DNA from: CAVSUR01 sp963846005 | GTDB taxonomy: Bacteria; Actinomycetota; Actinomycetes; Streptosporangiales; Streptosporangiaceae | Direction of reading: 5' to 3' | Assembly (NCBI GenBank): GCA_963846005.1 | Contig: CAWJUH010000003.1 | Location: 558,001 to 622,000 of the forward strand | DNA length: 64,000 nt | Part shown: positions 52,610 through 61,256 of the stretch, piece by piece | Layout: each line of letters begins with the position of its first letter | How positions within the stretch are numbered: position 1 is the first letter of the stretch | Program-made: the position numbers and the translations under genes | Notes under the pieces: generated by a model | Database searches by the model: none | What the model was told of the DNA's origin: nothing | What the model saw: only the letters and a program-made list of their open reading frames with translations

Positions 52610-53091
52610 TTCTCAGTGTGGGCACTTCCGGGTCCTGCGCGCAAACGCCATTGCCTGCCGCAGGATGTGAAGGATTCCGCCGCCCGGTATGCGCGGCCCG
52701 GCCTCGCGCGGCGGAGAGTGTCTTGCTGCAGCGCGGGCGGGTATGGCCGGGCTGCATGATGGCGATGGCATGGCCGTGCCGGGATGGCCGGAGCGGTGCT
52801 AGCCGGGGCGTGGCCCGGCGGGGCGCCGGCGGTGACAGCGCGCCGCCGGGCCCGGCGTAGGTGGTACCGCTCGTCGAAACGGCGCGCCGACCAGGCGGTG
52901 CCGCCGGAGACGGCTGGGGTAGCGAGGGGCGGCCCGCCAGGAGCCCTGGCTTGGCGAGCCGAACCGCTCGCCGGCTGGCGGGCCGTGAACGGCGCGGGAA
53001 GCCTCGCTGGAGCGGCGTTCGGGAAACTTTAGGGCCGGACCCTAGGACGCTCCCTAGCGACTGCGCTGCCCGGCCCGGTCACGATCGGGGT
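52610..53091. other. Gene-free stretch between divergent regulator remnant and hydrolase
   Basis: 482 bp, GC-rich, no family-like frame. It carries the TAGGG-N5-CCCTA element at 53030-53056 near its right end and presumably the promoters of both sides. Confidence 0.4.
53030..53056 (+). promoter_or_regulatory. TAGGG-N5-CCCTA-N7-CCCTA element (copy 1)
   Basis: TAGGG (53030-53034), CCGGA, CCCTA (53040-53044), then CCCTA again at 53052-53056. Copy 2 at 54458-54486 has the same spacing, and about 35 further bases downstream are similar. Half-sites resemble the CTVGGG...CCCBAG sites described for PAS-LuxR regulators such as PimM. Confidence 0.65.
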
Positions 53092-53247
53092 ATGGCTCCC
53101 GCCGACAGGCCGCGTGAACTCCGGTCCCGCATCGTGACTCCCGCCCCGTTCGGCGTTATCACGGCGGCCCGAGTTGTCATGACTGCGGCGCCGATGGCCG
53201 GCGCGCCTGCGGTGCGGGCCCTGCTCGTCCCCGGCGCGGGGGCGTGA
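53092..53247 (+). CDS. Short upstream ORF overlapping the lipase gene
   Basis: A 51-codon frame MAPADRPRELRSRIVTPAPF... ending VPGAGA, whose stop overlaps the lipase GTG (GTGA, 53244-53247). It could be a coupled leader peptide, or the true signal-peptide region of the lipase displaced by a frameshift, since the lipase itself starts without a signal sequence. Whether it is translated is unknown. Confidence 0.35.
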   Translation: MAPADRPRELRSRIVTPAPFGVITAARVVMTAAPMAGAPAVRALLVPGAGA

Positions 53248-54398
53248 TCGTTCCGATGCCCGGAGCACGACTGGCGCCGGAAGGGCTGGCCTTCTACCGG
53301 CCGCCTTCGCCCCTGGCGGCCGGGCCGCCCGGCCAGGTGATCTGGTCACGGCCGCTGGCCGGCGCCGCTGCCCTCCCGGGCGCCGCCGAGAACCTGCTCG
53401 TCCTCTACCACTCCGAGACCCTGGCCGGCCAGGACACCGCGGTGTCCGGGACGATCTCAATACCCGCCGGCCGGCCGCCCGCGGGGGGCTGGCCGGTGCT
53501 CAGCTGGGCGCACGGCACCACCGGCGTCGCCGATATCTGCGCTCCGTCCCGCGACGCCCCCGGCCACCCCTGCCACATCTACAACCAGCTCGCCGACGCC
53601 GCCCTGAACCAGTGGGTCGAGCGCGGCTGGGCCGTCACCAAAACCGACTACGAGGGCCTGGGCACCCCCGGCCCGCACCCGTACCTGGCGGGGGAGTCCG
53701 CGGCCCGCGCCGCCGCCGACATCGTCCTCGCCGCCCGCCAGCTCCGGCCGGGCATCGGCAGGCGCTGGGTCGTGGCCGGCCACTCCCAGGGCGGCCACGC
53801 CGCTCTGTTCACCGCCAGCCTGGCGCCCGCCTGGGCCCCCGGCCTCGACCTGGCCGCGGCCGTGGCCCTCTCCCCGGCCGGCACCGCATACGACGTCGTC
53901 GCCGGGCCTGGTGACATCCCCTCATCAGCCCTCGCGACCGGGTTCACCGCCCTGCTGCTGTCCGGAGCGGCGGCCGCCGACCGCACCCTCCGGCTGGACC
54001 AGATACTCACCCCCGCCGCTCTGCGCCTCGTGGCCAGGGCCAGCACCTGCGGCATCGATGACCTCCCCGGCCCGGGCGTGCCGCTGGCCGCTAGCGAGCT
54101 GTTCCGCCCCAGAGCTGATCTCGGCCCGTTGCTGAAGGTGCTGGCGGCCAACGATCCCGCCAGGCTCCGGCTGCGCGCGCCGGTGCTGATCGCCCAGGGC
54201 GATGACGACCCGATCGTGGCCCGCACCAGCACCGATCGCATTGCGCGCTCGCTGCGCGCCAGCGGCGCGCGGCTCGCGTACCACCAGTATCCCGGGTGCG
54301 GCCACTTCGACCTGATCGCAGCGGCGCAGCCCGGGATTGCGCAGTGGATCGACTCCCGGCTGGCCAAGCTGCCGTCAGCCAGCCGGCGCCCCAGTTGA
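53244..54398 (+). CDS. Secretory-lipase-type alpha/beta hydrolase
   Basis: A 384-residue LIP-family hydrolase: VLSWAHGTTG (oxyanion), TDYEGLGTPGPHPYL, nucleophile elbow AGHSQGGHAAL (Ser about residue 184), acid in AQGDDDPIV, base His in YPGCGHFDL. Pattern FYRPPSPLAAGPPGQVIWSRPL matches the mature start of secretory lipases, yet no signal peptide precedes it in this frame. GTG 53244 start; preceded by a coupled short ORF and the TAGGG-N5-CCCTA element. Confidence 0.85.
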   Translation: MIVPMPGARLAPEGLAFYRPPSPLAAGPPGQVIWSRPLAGAAALPGAAENLLVLYHSETLAGQDTAVSGTISIPAGRPPAGGWPVLSWAHGTTGVADICAPSRDAPGHPCHIYNQLADAALNQWVERGWAVTKTDYEGLGTPGPHPYLAGESAARAAADIVLAARQLRPGIGRRWVVAGHSQGGHAALFTASLAPAWAPGLDLAAAVALSPAGTAYDVVAGPGDIPSSALATGFTALLLSGAAAADRTLRLDQILTPAALRLVARASTCGIDDLPGPGVPLAASELFRPRADLGPLLKVLAANDPARLRLRAPVLIAQGDDDPIVARTSTDRIARSLRASGARLAYHQYPGCGHFDLIAAAQPGIAQWIDSRLAKLPSASRRPS

Positions 54399-54457
54399 TC
54401 CCGGGCGATGCGGGAAGGCAGCGTCCGCCTTGGGCTGGAGCCGGCCGCGGCAAAGGT

Positions 54458-54486
54458 CTAGGGGCAGACCCTAGTGCCTTCCCTAG
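54458..54486 (+). promoter_or_regulatory. CTAGGG-N5-CCCTAG-N6-CCCTAG element (copy 2)
   Basis: CTAGGG-GCAGA-CCCTAG (54458-54474) plus a third half-site CCCTAG (54481-54486), 12 bp after the second. Same layout as copy 1 at 53030-53056, here upstream of the membrane-anchored hydrolase gene. Confidence 0.7.
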
Positions 54487-54600
54487 CGACACCTCCCCGC
54501 GGCCCGGCCACCATCGACATACGGCAACCGGAACCTTGTGCCCTCGCCACTCCCGGCGGCGGCCCTGTCGTGCCGGACGGCCGGAACGAAGGAGCCCATC

Positions 54601-54642
54601 GTGTCCATGCTCGCCCCACATCCACGTAGGGGACCGAAATGA
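54601..54642 (+). CDS. 13-codon leader ORF coupled to the hydrolase gene
   Basis: GTG 54601 with GAAGGAG upstream encodes MSMLAPHPRRGPK and stops at TGA 54640-54642, overlapping the hydrolase ATG (ATGA). A short translated leader with its own ribosome site is likely, while the main gene has a weaker one (GGGGACCG). Confidence 0.4.
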   Translation: MSMLAPHPRRGPK

Positions 54643-56738
54643 CCCCCACCCCGGGAACCGCGACAGCCAGGCGAAACACCTGGGCACGAATCGCGGCCCT
54701 GGTGGTGACCATCGTCCTATTGACGGGACTTACCTACCTGCGATTCTCGTCCAGCCCGGAAACGGCCTCGGTCTCGCCGGGGGCGCACGCCGGCCAGCTG
54801 ACCATGCACTCGTGCACCTATCCCACCGAGAACGGCGCCTACCGCGCGGACTGCGGAACGCTCGTCGTGCCCGAGAACCGGGCAGACCCCCGGTCGCGGC
54901 TGATCGCACTGCCGGTGACTCGGGTCCTGGCTCGCTCATCACACCCGCTGGCGCCAATCTTCCGGCTCAACGGCGGCCCGGGCGTAACCAATATGACGTT
55001 CCCCGATGCGAGCCGCCTGGCCGCCCAGCACGATGTCGTCATGGTCGGCTACCGCGGCGTCGACGGTTCTTCGGTGCTGAACTGTCCCGAGGTGACGGCG
55101 GCGCTGGAGAAATCCGCGGACTTCCTCGGCAAAGCGTCGCTGAGCGCGTACTCCCAGGCCTTCGCCTCGTGCGCGAAGCGGCTTGAGCGATCCGGCGTTG
55201 ACCTCGCCGGCTACACGCTGGCGGAGCAGGCCGCCGACATCGAGGCCGCTCGCGTCGCGCTCGGCTACCAGCGCATCGACCTGGTCAGCGAGAGCGAGGG
55301 GACCCGTCTCGCGATGATCTACGCGTGGCGGTACCCGAACGGTGTCGACCGCTCGGTGATGATCGGGGTCAACCCGCCCGGGAACTTCCTGTACAGCGGA
55401 GCCGAGATCGATCAGGGGATCGAGCGTTACTCGGCGCTGTGCGCGCAGCAGCCTGCCTGCCGCGCCCGCACCGGCAACCTCGCCGCGAGCATGCGGCACA
55501 CCGCGGCGCACATGCCGAGCCGGTGGTACTTCCTGCCGATCAAGCCGGGCAACGCCCTGGTCGGGACGTTCTACGGGCTCACGGATACGACCGCGGCCGT
55601 TTCGCCACTGTCCGGGCCGATGACCCTCGACTCGTGGATCTCCGCCGCGCATGGCGACCCGAGCGGCCTGTGGTTCCTATCGACGATTTCGGGGCTCGTC
55701 TTCCCCCAGTCGTTCGTCTGGGGCGAGTTTGCCAGCATCGGGCTGGCCGACGCCCATCCCGCCGAGCGCTATTTCAGCTCCGGCGCTGACCGGGGCTCGA
55801 TCATCGGCAATCCCTTCACGAAGTTCTTGTGGGGGGCAGGAGGCCTTGCCGACTGGCCGGCCAACCCGGGCGAGAACCAGTACACCCGCGTGCAGAACTC
55901 GAACGTCCCGACGCTGCTCGTCGGCGGGCCGCACGACTTCGAGACGCCGGCCCAGAACGCCACGAAGGAACTGCTGCCGCACCTGCCCAACGGGCATCAG
56001 GTCATCCTGTCCGGGCTCGGGCACGCGGAGGACTTCTGGTATTACGAGCCGAGCGCCAGCACGCAGCTGCTGACCAAGTTCTACGCCACCGGCCAGGTCG
56101 ACACGTCCCGCTACACCCCGAACCGGGTCAGCTTCGCCACATCGTCCACGCAAACAGCGCAGACAGCGATTGCCAAGGACCTCGTTGCGGCAATGATCGG
56201 CTTCGCTCTCCTGGCTGCCCTGTGGCTGCTCTGGGTAGCGCGCCGGGTACGCAAGCACGGTGCCGCAGGGCGCATGACCAGCGTCGCGACCCGCACCATC
56301 GTCCTGCTCGTGCTCGGGCTCGGCGGCTGGTTCGGAGCAGCCCTGGTCGTCATGGCGGTCTGGCCCGCGCTGTCGCTGTCCAGCGAACTGCTCGGGATTC
56401 TCGCCATCAGCGTGCCGATCGCGCTGGGCCTCTACCTGGCCTGGACTCACCGCGACTGGGACCGTGCCACCAAGTCACTCGGGCTCCTGGCCGCAACCGC
56501 TGGCGCCCTGCTCGGCGGGTGGCTCGGGTTCACCGCGGTATCCGGGCTGTTCGCGGTCGTCACCACCACGATCGGAGCTGCCGCAGCAGGCAACCTCGCC
56601 CTGATCGCCGTCAGCCTCGTCCGCGAACGGTCCGCGCGCGGCCATGGCAACGACCCCGCCGCAACCTATGCCGTAGCGCCCGCTGCGGGCAGCCCCGCAG
56701 CTCACGCAGCGCACCACGGCTCCGCAGAAGTCCCGTGA
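54639..56738 (+). CDS. Membrane-anchored alpha/beta hydrolase (S33/TAP-like) with C-terminal helices
   Basis: A 699-residue protein. N-terminal membrane anchor (WARIAALVVTIVLLTGLTYL), then a hydrolase domain: RLNGGPGVTNM (oxyanion), VVMVGYRGVDGSS, DLVSESEGTRLAM at the nucleophile elbow (S-E-S-E-G in place of the G-x-S-x-G seen in relatives), acid in VGGPHDFETP, His in SGLGHAEDFWYY. C-terminal region from about 505 has four to five transmembrane helices. Hydrolase-plus-multispan is unusual. Leader ORF overlaps its ATG. Confidence 0.82.
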   Translation: MTPTPGTATARRNTWARIAALVVTIVLLTGLTYLRFSSSPETASVSPGAHAGQLTMHSCTYPTENGAYRADCGTLVVPENRADPRSRLIALPVTRVLARSSHPLAPIFRLNGGPGVTNMTFPDASRLAAQHDVVMVGYRGVDGSSVLNCPEVTAALEKSADFLGKASLSAYSQAFASCAKRLERSGVDLAGYTLAEQAADIEAARVALGYQRIDLVSESEGTRLAMIYAWRYPNGVDRSVMIGVNPPGNFLYSGAEIDQGIERYSALCAQQPACRARTGNLAASMRHTAAHMPSRWYFLPIKPGNALVGTFYGLTDTTAAVSPLSGPMTLDSWISAAHGDPSGLWFLSTISGLVFPQSFVWGEFASIGLADAHPAERYFSSGADRGSIIGNPFTKFLWGAGGLADWPANPGENQYTRVQNSNVPTLLVGGPHDFETPAQNATKELLPHLPNGHQVILSGLGHAEDFWYYEPSASTQLLTKFYATGQVDTSRYTPNRVSFATSSTQTAQTAIAKDLVAAMIGFALLAALWLLWVARRVRKHGAAGRMTSVATRTIVLLVLGLGGWFGAALVVMAVWPALSLSSELLGILAISVPIALGLYLAWTHRDWDRATKSLGLLAATAGALLGGWLGFTAVSGLFAVVTTTIGAAAAGNLALIAVSLVRERSARGHGNDPAATYAVAPAAGSPAAHAAHHGSAEVP

Positions 56739-57047
56739 CGCTGACGGTCATGATCCTCAGGACCGGGCTGCGGTTACCGGGCCACCGGGATCGCCCTGAC
56801 GGCCCGCGAAGGCCTTAAGCAGACCCCGGCCCCTTGCGAGAGGCCGGGGTCCGCCACCTGTCTGACCGGCCCGGCTGCGCGTGCCCCGGCGCTGGACCGG
56901 TGGCTGTTTCCCCGGCCCGCTGCCGCGCGCCAGCACACAACCCCATGGCCATGCCCGCCGTGACCGCCGGCCAGCCTTCAGCGACACCCAGCACTCAGAA
57001 CCGGGAAACCCCTGCCGACTACGGACGTCACCCGAAGGGATCAGGCC
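56739..57047. other. Intergenic stretch with terminator
   Basis: 309 bp between the hydrolase and DUF4386 genes. Holds the terminator at 56822-56851; no gene-like frame or repeat of the TAGGG element was seen in the remainder. Confidence 0.4.
56822..56851. terminator. Terminator hairpin
   Basis: A perfect 10-bp stem GACCCCGGCC (56822-56831) with GGCCGGGGTC (56842-56851), about 85 bp after the hydrolase stop. Confidence 0.7.
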
Positions 57048-57740
57048 ATGAAAACACCAGCGACCATTTCTGCCCGAGATCAGCAGCGACCCGTCGGTCA
57101 CCGAAGGACCGCCGTCGTGGTGGGAGTGCTGTTCCTCTCATTCACGGTCACCTTCTTCATCGGTAACACACTGATCCATTCGTATTTCTCCAGCCCAGCC
57201 AAGCCGGCCGGCACCCTCATCAGCGGCGTGCTGCTGATCGGCCTCAGCGGACTGGCCGACGCGGCGGTCGGCCTGGCCATGCGCCCGGTCCTGCGGCCGT
57301 GCGCACCGGTGCGCTCCCAGGCCTACTTCATCCTGAGAGTGGCGGAGGGCCTCGCGGTCCTGGCGGCGTGCGCGTACTTCCTGGCCAGCCGCAGTCACTG
57401 GAATGACTACGCGCTGCCCGCTTACGCGCTCTCCGCCGTGGCCGGGCTCGTCCTGACGCCGGTCTTGCTGACGTCACGGCTCGTGCCGCGGAGCCTGTCC
57501 GTGCTGGGCATCGCCGGCTATGCGCTGCTGCTGGCCGGTGTCGTCTGCAACCTGCTCGGGATCACCGACATCGGCTGGCACGTATCCCCCGCCGGAATCG
57601 TGTTCCTCGCCCCCGGCGGCCTGTTCGAGCTCTTGTTCCCGCTCCTGCTGATCGTCCGGGGCTTTTCCGCCGGAAGCCGCGCCCGCCCCATGTCCGTTCG
57701 CACCGGCAGCCCCCGGCACCAAGACGTCAAGGCCGCCTAG
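57048..57740 (+). CDS. DUF4386-family membrane protein
   Basis: A 230-residue, about six-helix protein of the same family as 45749: RRTAVVVGVLFLSFTVTFFIG, YFILRVAEGLAVLAACAYF and LSVLGIAGYALLLAGVVCNLLG (each cited in part). GAAGGGATCAGGCC precedes ATG 57048. It may be cotranscribed with the MDR/SDR genes that start 100 bp later. Confidence 0.78.
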   Translation: MKTPATISARDQQRPVGHRRTAVVVGVLFLSFTVTFFIGNTLIHSYFSSPAKPAGTLISGVLLIGLSGLADAAVGLAMRPVLRPCAPVRSQAYFILRVAEGLAVLAACAYFLASRSHWNDYALPAYALSAVAGLVLTPVLLTSRLVPRSLSVLGIAGYALLLAGVVCNLLGITDIGWHVSPAGIVFLAPGGLFELLFPLLLIVRGFSAGSRARPMSVRTGSPRHQDVKAA

Positions 57741-57841
57741 AAGAAACCGACACCTCTCCGCCGTTCCGGCTGGCGGCCCGAGATCGCCGGGGCGCAGAGG
57801 CCAGCGCCCTTCACCCGATATATCGACCGAAAGGGACGACC

Positions 57842-58951
57842 ATGAAAACACCGACAGGCCCGCCCGCGCAGTATGAGACGCGTGCCGAAGATGGCAGCAG
57901 GGCCGCGCCGCCAGCGCCGCCGCGGCAGACGATGCAGGCGATCGTGCAGGACCGTTACGGCTCCGCCGGCGTGCTCCGCCTCCAGCAGATCGGCCGGCCG
58001 GCGATCGGAGCCTGCGAGGTCCTGATCCAAGTCCGCGCCGCCGGCCTCGACCGGGGCACCTGGCACCTGATGGCCGGCCAGCCGTACCTGATCCGCGTGG
58101 TGTCCGGCCTGCGGGCACCCAAGAACCCTGTTCCCGGCCTCGACGTGTCCGGCGTGGTCGTGGCCGTCGGCCCGGGCGTGACCAGGCTCAAGCCCGGCGA
58201 CGAGGTCTTCGGCATCAGCAAGGGCTCCTTTGCCGAGTACGCGCCGGCCCGCCAGGACAAGGTCGTCTCCAAGCCCGCGAGCCTGTCCTTCGAGCAGGCC
58301 GCAGCCGTCGCGGTGTCCGGGCTCACCGCGCTGCAGGGCCTGCGCGACGCCGGTCATCTCCAGCCAGGCCAGCACGTGCTGATCATCGGCGCCTCGGGCG
58401 GCGTCGGCACCTTCGCCGTCCAGATCGCCAAGGCCCTCGGAGCGCAAGTCACCGGCGTATGCAGCGCGGCGAAGACCGGCCTGGTCGCCTCGATCGGCGC
58501 CGACCACGTCATCGACTACGCCCACAACGACTTCGCGGATGGCACCCGGCGCTATGACCTCATCCTCGACCTCGCCGGCAATACTCCGCTCCCGCGGCTG
58601 CGCCGGGCCCTGACCCCGGCCGGAACGCTCGTCATCGCCGGCGGCGAAGACGCCGGCCACTGGACCGGGATGGGCCGCCAGCTGCGGGCCGTGGCCCTGT
58701 CACCGTTCGCGCGCCAGCGGCTCACCTCGCTGCTGTCCCGGCAGCGCCAGGCCGACCTCGAGAAACTCGCCCAGCTCATCGAAGCCGGCCAGCTCACCCC
58801 GGCCATCGGCAGCACCTACCCGCTGCACCAGGCCCCCGACGCCATGCGCGACCTGCGAGCAGGACGCGCCCGCGGAAAACTCGTCATCACGCTCGCCCGC
58901 ACAACCGAACCGCCACCCACCGCCTCGTACCCTTCGGATGAGGAGAGATGA
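57842..58951 (+). CDS. Zinc-independent MDR oxidoreductase (quinone-oxidoreductase-like)
   Basis: A 369-residue medium-chain reductase: GroES-like N-terminal half with VPGLDVSGVVVAVGPGVTRLKPGDEVFG, then Rossmann half with HVLIIGASGGVGTFAVQIAKALGAQVTGV (cited in part: IGASGGVGTFAVQ) binding NADPH. No structural or catalytic zinc Cys set. Likely reduces quinones or enones. ATG 57842 has AAAGGGACG upstream; its stop overlaps the SDR start (ATGA). Confidence 0.88.
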   Translation: MKTPTGPPAQYETRAEDGSRAAPPAPPRQTMQAIVQDRYGSAGVLRLQQIGRPAIGACEVLIQVRAAGLDRGTWHLMAGQPYLIRVVSGLRAPKNPVPGLDVSGVVVAVGPGVTRLKPGDEVFGISKGSFAEYAPARQDKVVSKPASLSFEQAAAVAVSGLTALQGLRDAGHLQPGQHVLIIGASGGVGTFAVQIAKALGAQVTGVCSAAKTGLVASIGADHVIDYAHNDFADGTRRYDLILDLAGNTPLPRLRRALTPAGTLVIAGGEDAGHWTGMGRQLRAVALSPFARQRLTSLLSRQRQADLEKLAQLIEAGQLTPAIGSTYPLHQAPDAMRDLRAGRARGKLVITLARTTEPPPTASYPSDEER

Positions 58952-59222
58952 CTGAGCACCCGCCCGGCCCTATGGCCGGCCAGACCGTCCTGGTCACCGG
59001 CGGCACCGGCGGTATCGGCAGGGCCACCGCCGCCGGCCTGTCCGCGCTCGGCGCCCGCGTCGGCATCACCGGCCGGGACAAGGCACGTACCCACGCCGCC
59101 GCCGCCCAGATCGCCCAACAGGCCGGCCGCCCTGCCGTGGACGCCTTCGCCGCCGACATGTCCTCTCAGGCGGAGGTACGCAGCCTCGCCGCCGCGGTCT
59201 TGACCGCATACCCGCGGCTAGA

Positions 59223-60310
59223 TGTACTCGGCCGGGAGGTTGGTGACACGCCGGGCGTGATCCTTGATCGATAGGAAGGCCTCCGGGTGCGGTGGAGATA
59301 GCCGTCTTCACTGCACCGGAGGCCTTCATGTCCCACGCTAATGCCCGGTTAACTGTCCATGGCCGGCTCCTGCTCGTCCAGCGCGTCGCGGCGGGCCGCC
59401 CGGTCGCGCATGTGGCTCGCGAGCTCGGGGTTTCCCGGCAGTGCGCGCACCGGTGGGTGGCCCGGCACGCCGCTGAGGGTGCCGCCGGGCTGGCGGACCG
59501 GTCGTCCCGGCCGCACCGGGTACCGCGCCGGACATCGCCGGGCGCGGAGGCGCTGGTGGTGGGCGCGCGGCGCCAGCTCCGCTGCGGCCCGGCTTTTCTG
59601 GCGGGCGTGACCGGCGTGCCGGAACGGACCATCTCGAGGATCTTGCGCCGGGCAGGAGAGCCACGGCTGGCCGACTGTGATCCGCTGACCGGGCAGCTCA
59701 TCCGGGCCAGCAAGACCACCGCCGTCCGCTACGAGCGAGCCCGGCCCGGCGAACTGATCCACCTGGACGTCAAGAAACTCGGCCGCATCCCCGACGGCGG
59801 CGGATGGCGCGCCCGCGGCCGGCCCGCCACCAAGACGTGGGCGGCCCGCGCCGCGAGGATCGGCTTCGACTACGTCCACGCCGCCGTGGACGACCACTCC
59901 CGGCTCGCCTATGCCGAAGTCCTGCCCGACGAGAAAGGCGCCACCGCAGCCGGATTCCTCACCCGCGCCGCCGCCTGGTTCGCAGCGGCCGGAATCCCGG
60001 CGATCGAACGCGTCATGACCGACAACGCCTTCGCCTACCGCCACAGCACCGCCTTCCGCGACGCCGTCACCACCATCGGCGCCCGGCAAAAGTTCATCCG
60101 GCCCCACTGCCCCTGGCAAAACGGCAAGGTAGAGCGCTTCAACCGCACCCTGACGACCGAATGGGCCTACCGGCAGCCCTACACCACCAACGCCGACCGC
60201 ATCTCCGCCCTCGGCCCCTGGCTAGAGTTCTACAACCACCAGCGGCAGCACACCGCCCTCGCAGGCCAGCCACCCATCAGCCGATGTCACCAACGTCATG
60301 GCTGAGTACA
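59223..60310 (+). mobile_element. IS481-family insertion sequence
   Basis: 1088 bp. Termini begin TGT and end ACA with imperfect 26-bp inverted repeats (left TGTACTCGGCC...GTTGGTGACA at 59223-59248; right complement at 60285-60310; 22 of 26 match). Target duplication GCTAGA at 59217-59222 and 60311-60316, which fits the NCTAGN target preference known for IS481. Interrupts the SDR gene. Confidence 0.93.
59328..60305 (+). CDS. IS481-family transposase
   Basis: A 325-residue DDE transposase. N-terminal HTH (VARELGVSRQCAHRWVARH); catalytic triad Asp147 (HLDVKK), Asp232 (MTDNAFAY) and Glu269 (NGKVERFNR) with 36 residues between the last two. ATG 59328, behind CGGAGGCC, gives the family-like start MSHANARLTVHGR. 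Intact, so the element is potentially active. Confidence 0.93.
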   Translation: MSHANARLTVHGRLLLVQRVAAGRPVAHVARELGVSRQCAHRWVARHAAEGAAGLADRSSRPHRVPRRTSPGAEALVVGARRQLRCGPAFLAGVTGVPERTISRILRRAGEPRLADCDPLTGQLIRASKTTAVRYERARPGELIHLDVKKLGRIPDGGGWRARGRPATKTWAARAARIGFDYVHAAVDDHSRLAYAEVLPDEKGATAAGFLTRAAAWFAAAGIPAIERVMTDNAFAYRHSTAFRDAVTTIGARQKFIRPHCPWQNGKVERFNRTLTTEWAYRQPYTTNADRISALGPWLEFYNHQRQHTALAGQPPISRCHQRHG

Positions 60311-60917
60311 GCTAGATGTGCTGGTGAACAACGTGGGCGGGTTCTGGGCCACCAGGCATGTCACCCCCGACGGGCTTGAGCGCACCCTCGCCGTCAACCA
60401 CCTCGCCGCGTTCCTGCTCACGGACCTGCTCCTCGGGCGGCTTAAGGCCAGCGCCCCCGCCCGGATCGTCACCGTCGCCTCCGACGCCCAGGCCATGGGC
60501 AAACTCGACTTCGGCGACCTGCAAGGCCAGCGCAGCTACTCCGGGTCACGGGCCTACAGCCAGTCCAAGCTCGCCAACGTTATGTTCACCTACGAACTCG
60601 CCCGCCGCCTGGAAGGCACCGGCGTCACCGCCACTGTGCTGCATCCCGGCCTGGTGCGCACGGCGTTTTCCGCCGAGGATCCTTCACCGCTGGCGAAAGT
60701 AATGATCCCGTTGCTGCGACCGTTCATGAAGACACCGGCCCGCGGCGCGGTCACCTCCATCTATCTGGCATCCGCATCCGAGGTCACGAGCATCACCGGC
60801 CGGTATTTCGCCAAATGCAAGCCGAAGACCTCGAACAAGACTGCCTACGACACCGCCGCCGCGGCGCGGCTCTGGCAGATCAGCGCCGACCTAGTCGGCC
60901 TCACCACCGAACCATGA

Positions 60918-61256
60918 CCGCGGAAGGACCTGGTTACCTGCCTAACTGGCCGGCAGTTCCGACCGCTGAGAGACTTTGAACCGGCCCGTGTGCTATCGGG
61001 TATCCGGGTTTCCGTCGACCATTGCCTGTCAGGAAATGCGCTGCGAGGCTGGAGCAGTTTGATCTGGTTTCCGTCGCGGAGTACCGTGACGTTTGTTGCT
61101 CTGGACCCTGGTGGCGTCCGTCCGCAGAATGCGGCGGCGGTGCGGCGGGGTGCGGAGCTTTTCCTTTCGGGGAGTTGCTGGTTTTTCAGCAAGCTCGTGA
61201 AGTCGCATCCCGGCGAAGCGTCATCGCAGGCGCGGTGGCAGAGTGAGGGAGGCTTC
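60918..61256. other. Gene-free stretch
   Basis: 339 bp between the interrupted SDR gene and the secreted barrel protein. No frame of its own; the frame of the next gene stays open back to 60990 but does not look like protein before 61257. Confidence 0.4.

Larger units (their letters stand above)
58948..60917 (+). pseudogene. SDR-family oxidoreductase gene split by IS481
   Basis: 5' part 58948-59222: TVLVTGGTGGIGRATAAGL (NAD(P) site) to YPRLDV. 3' part from 60317: VLVNNVGGFWATR, then VASDAQ and the catalytic YSQSKLANV (Tyr-x3-Lys) to stop at 60917. Removing the IS and one GCTAGA copy joins them in frame as YPRLDVLVNNVGG. Total about 290 residues. The SDR, cotranslated with the MDR gene by ATGA, is inactivated. 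The 3' part alone has no ATG before 60700 that makes a useful enzyme. Confidence 0.92.
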
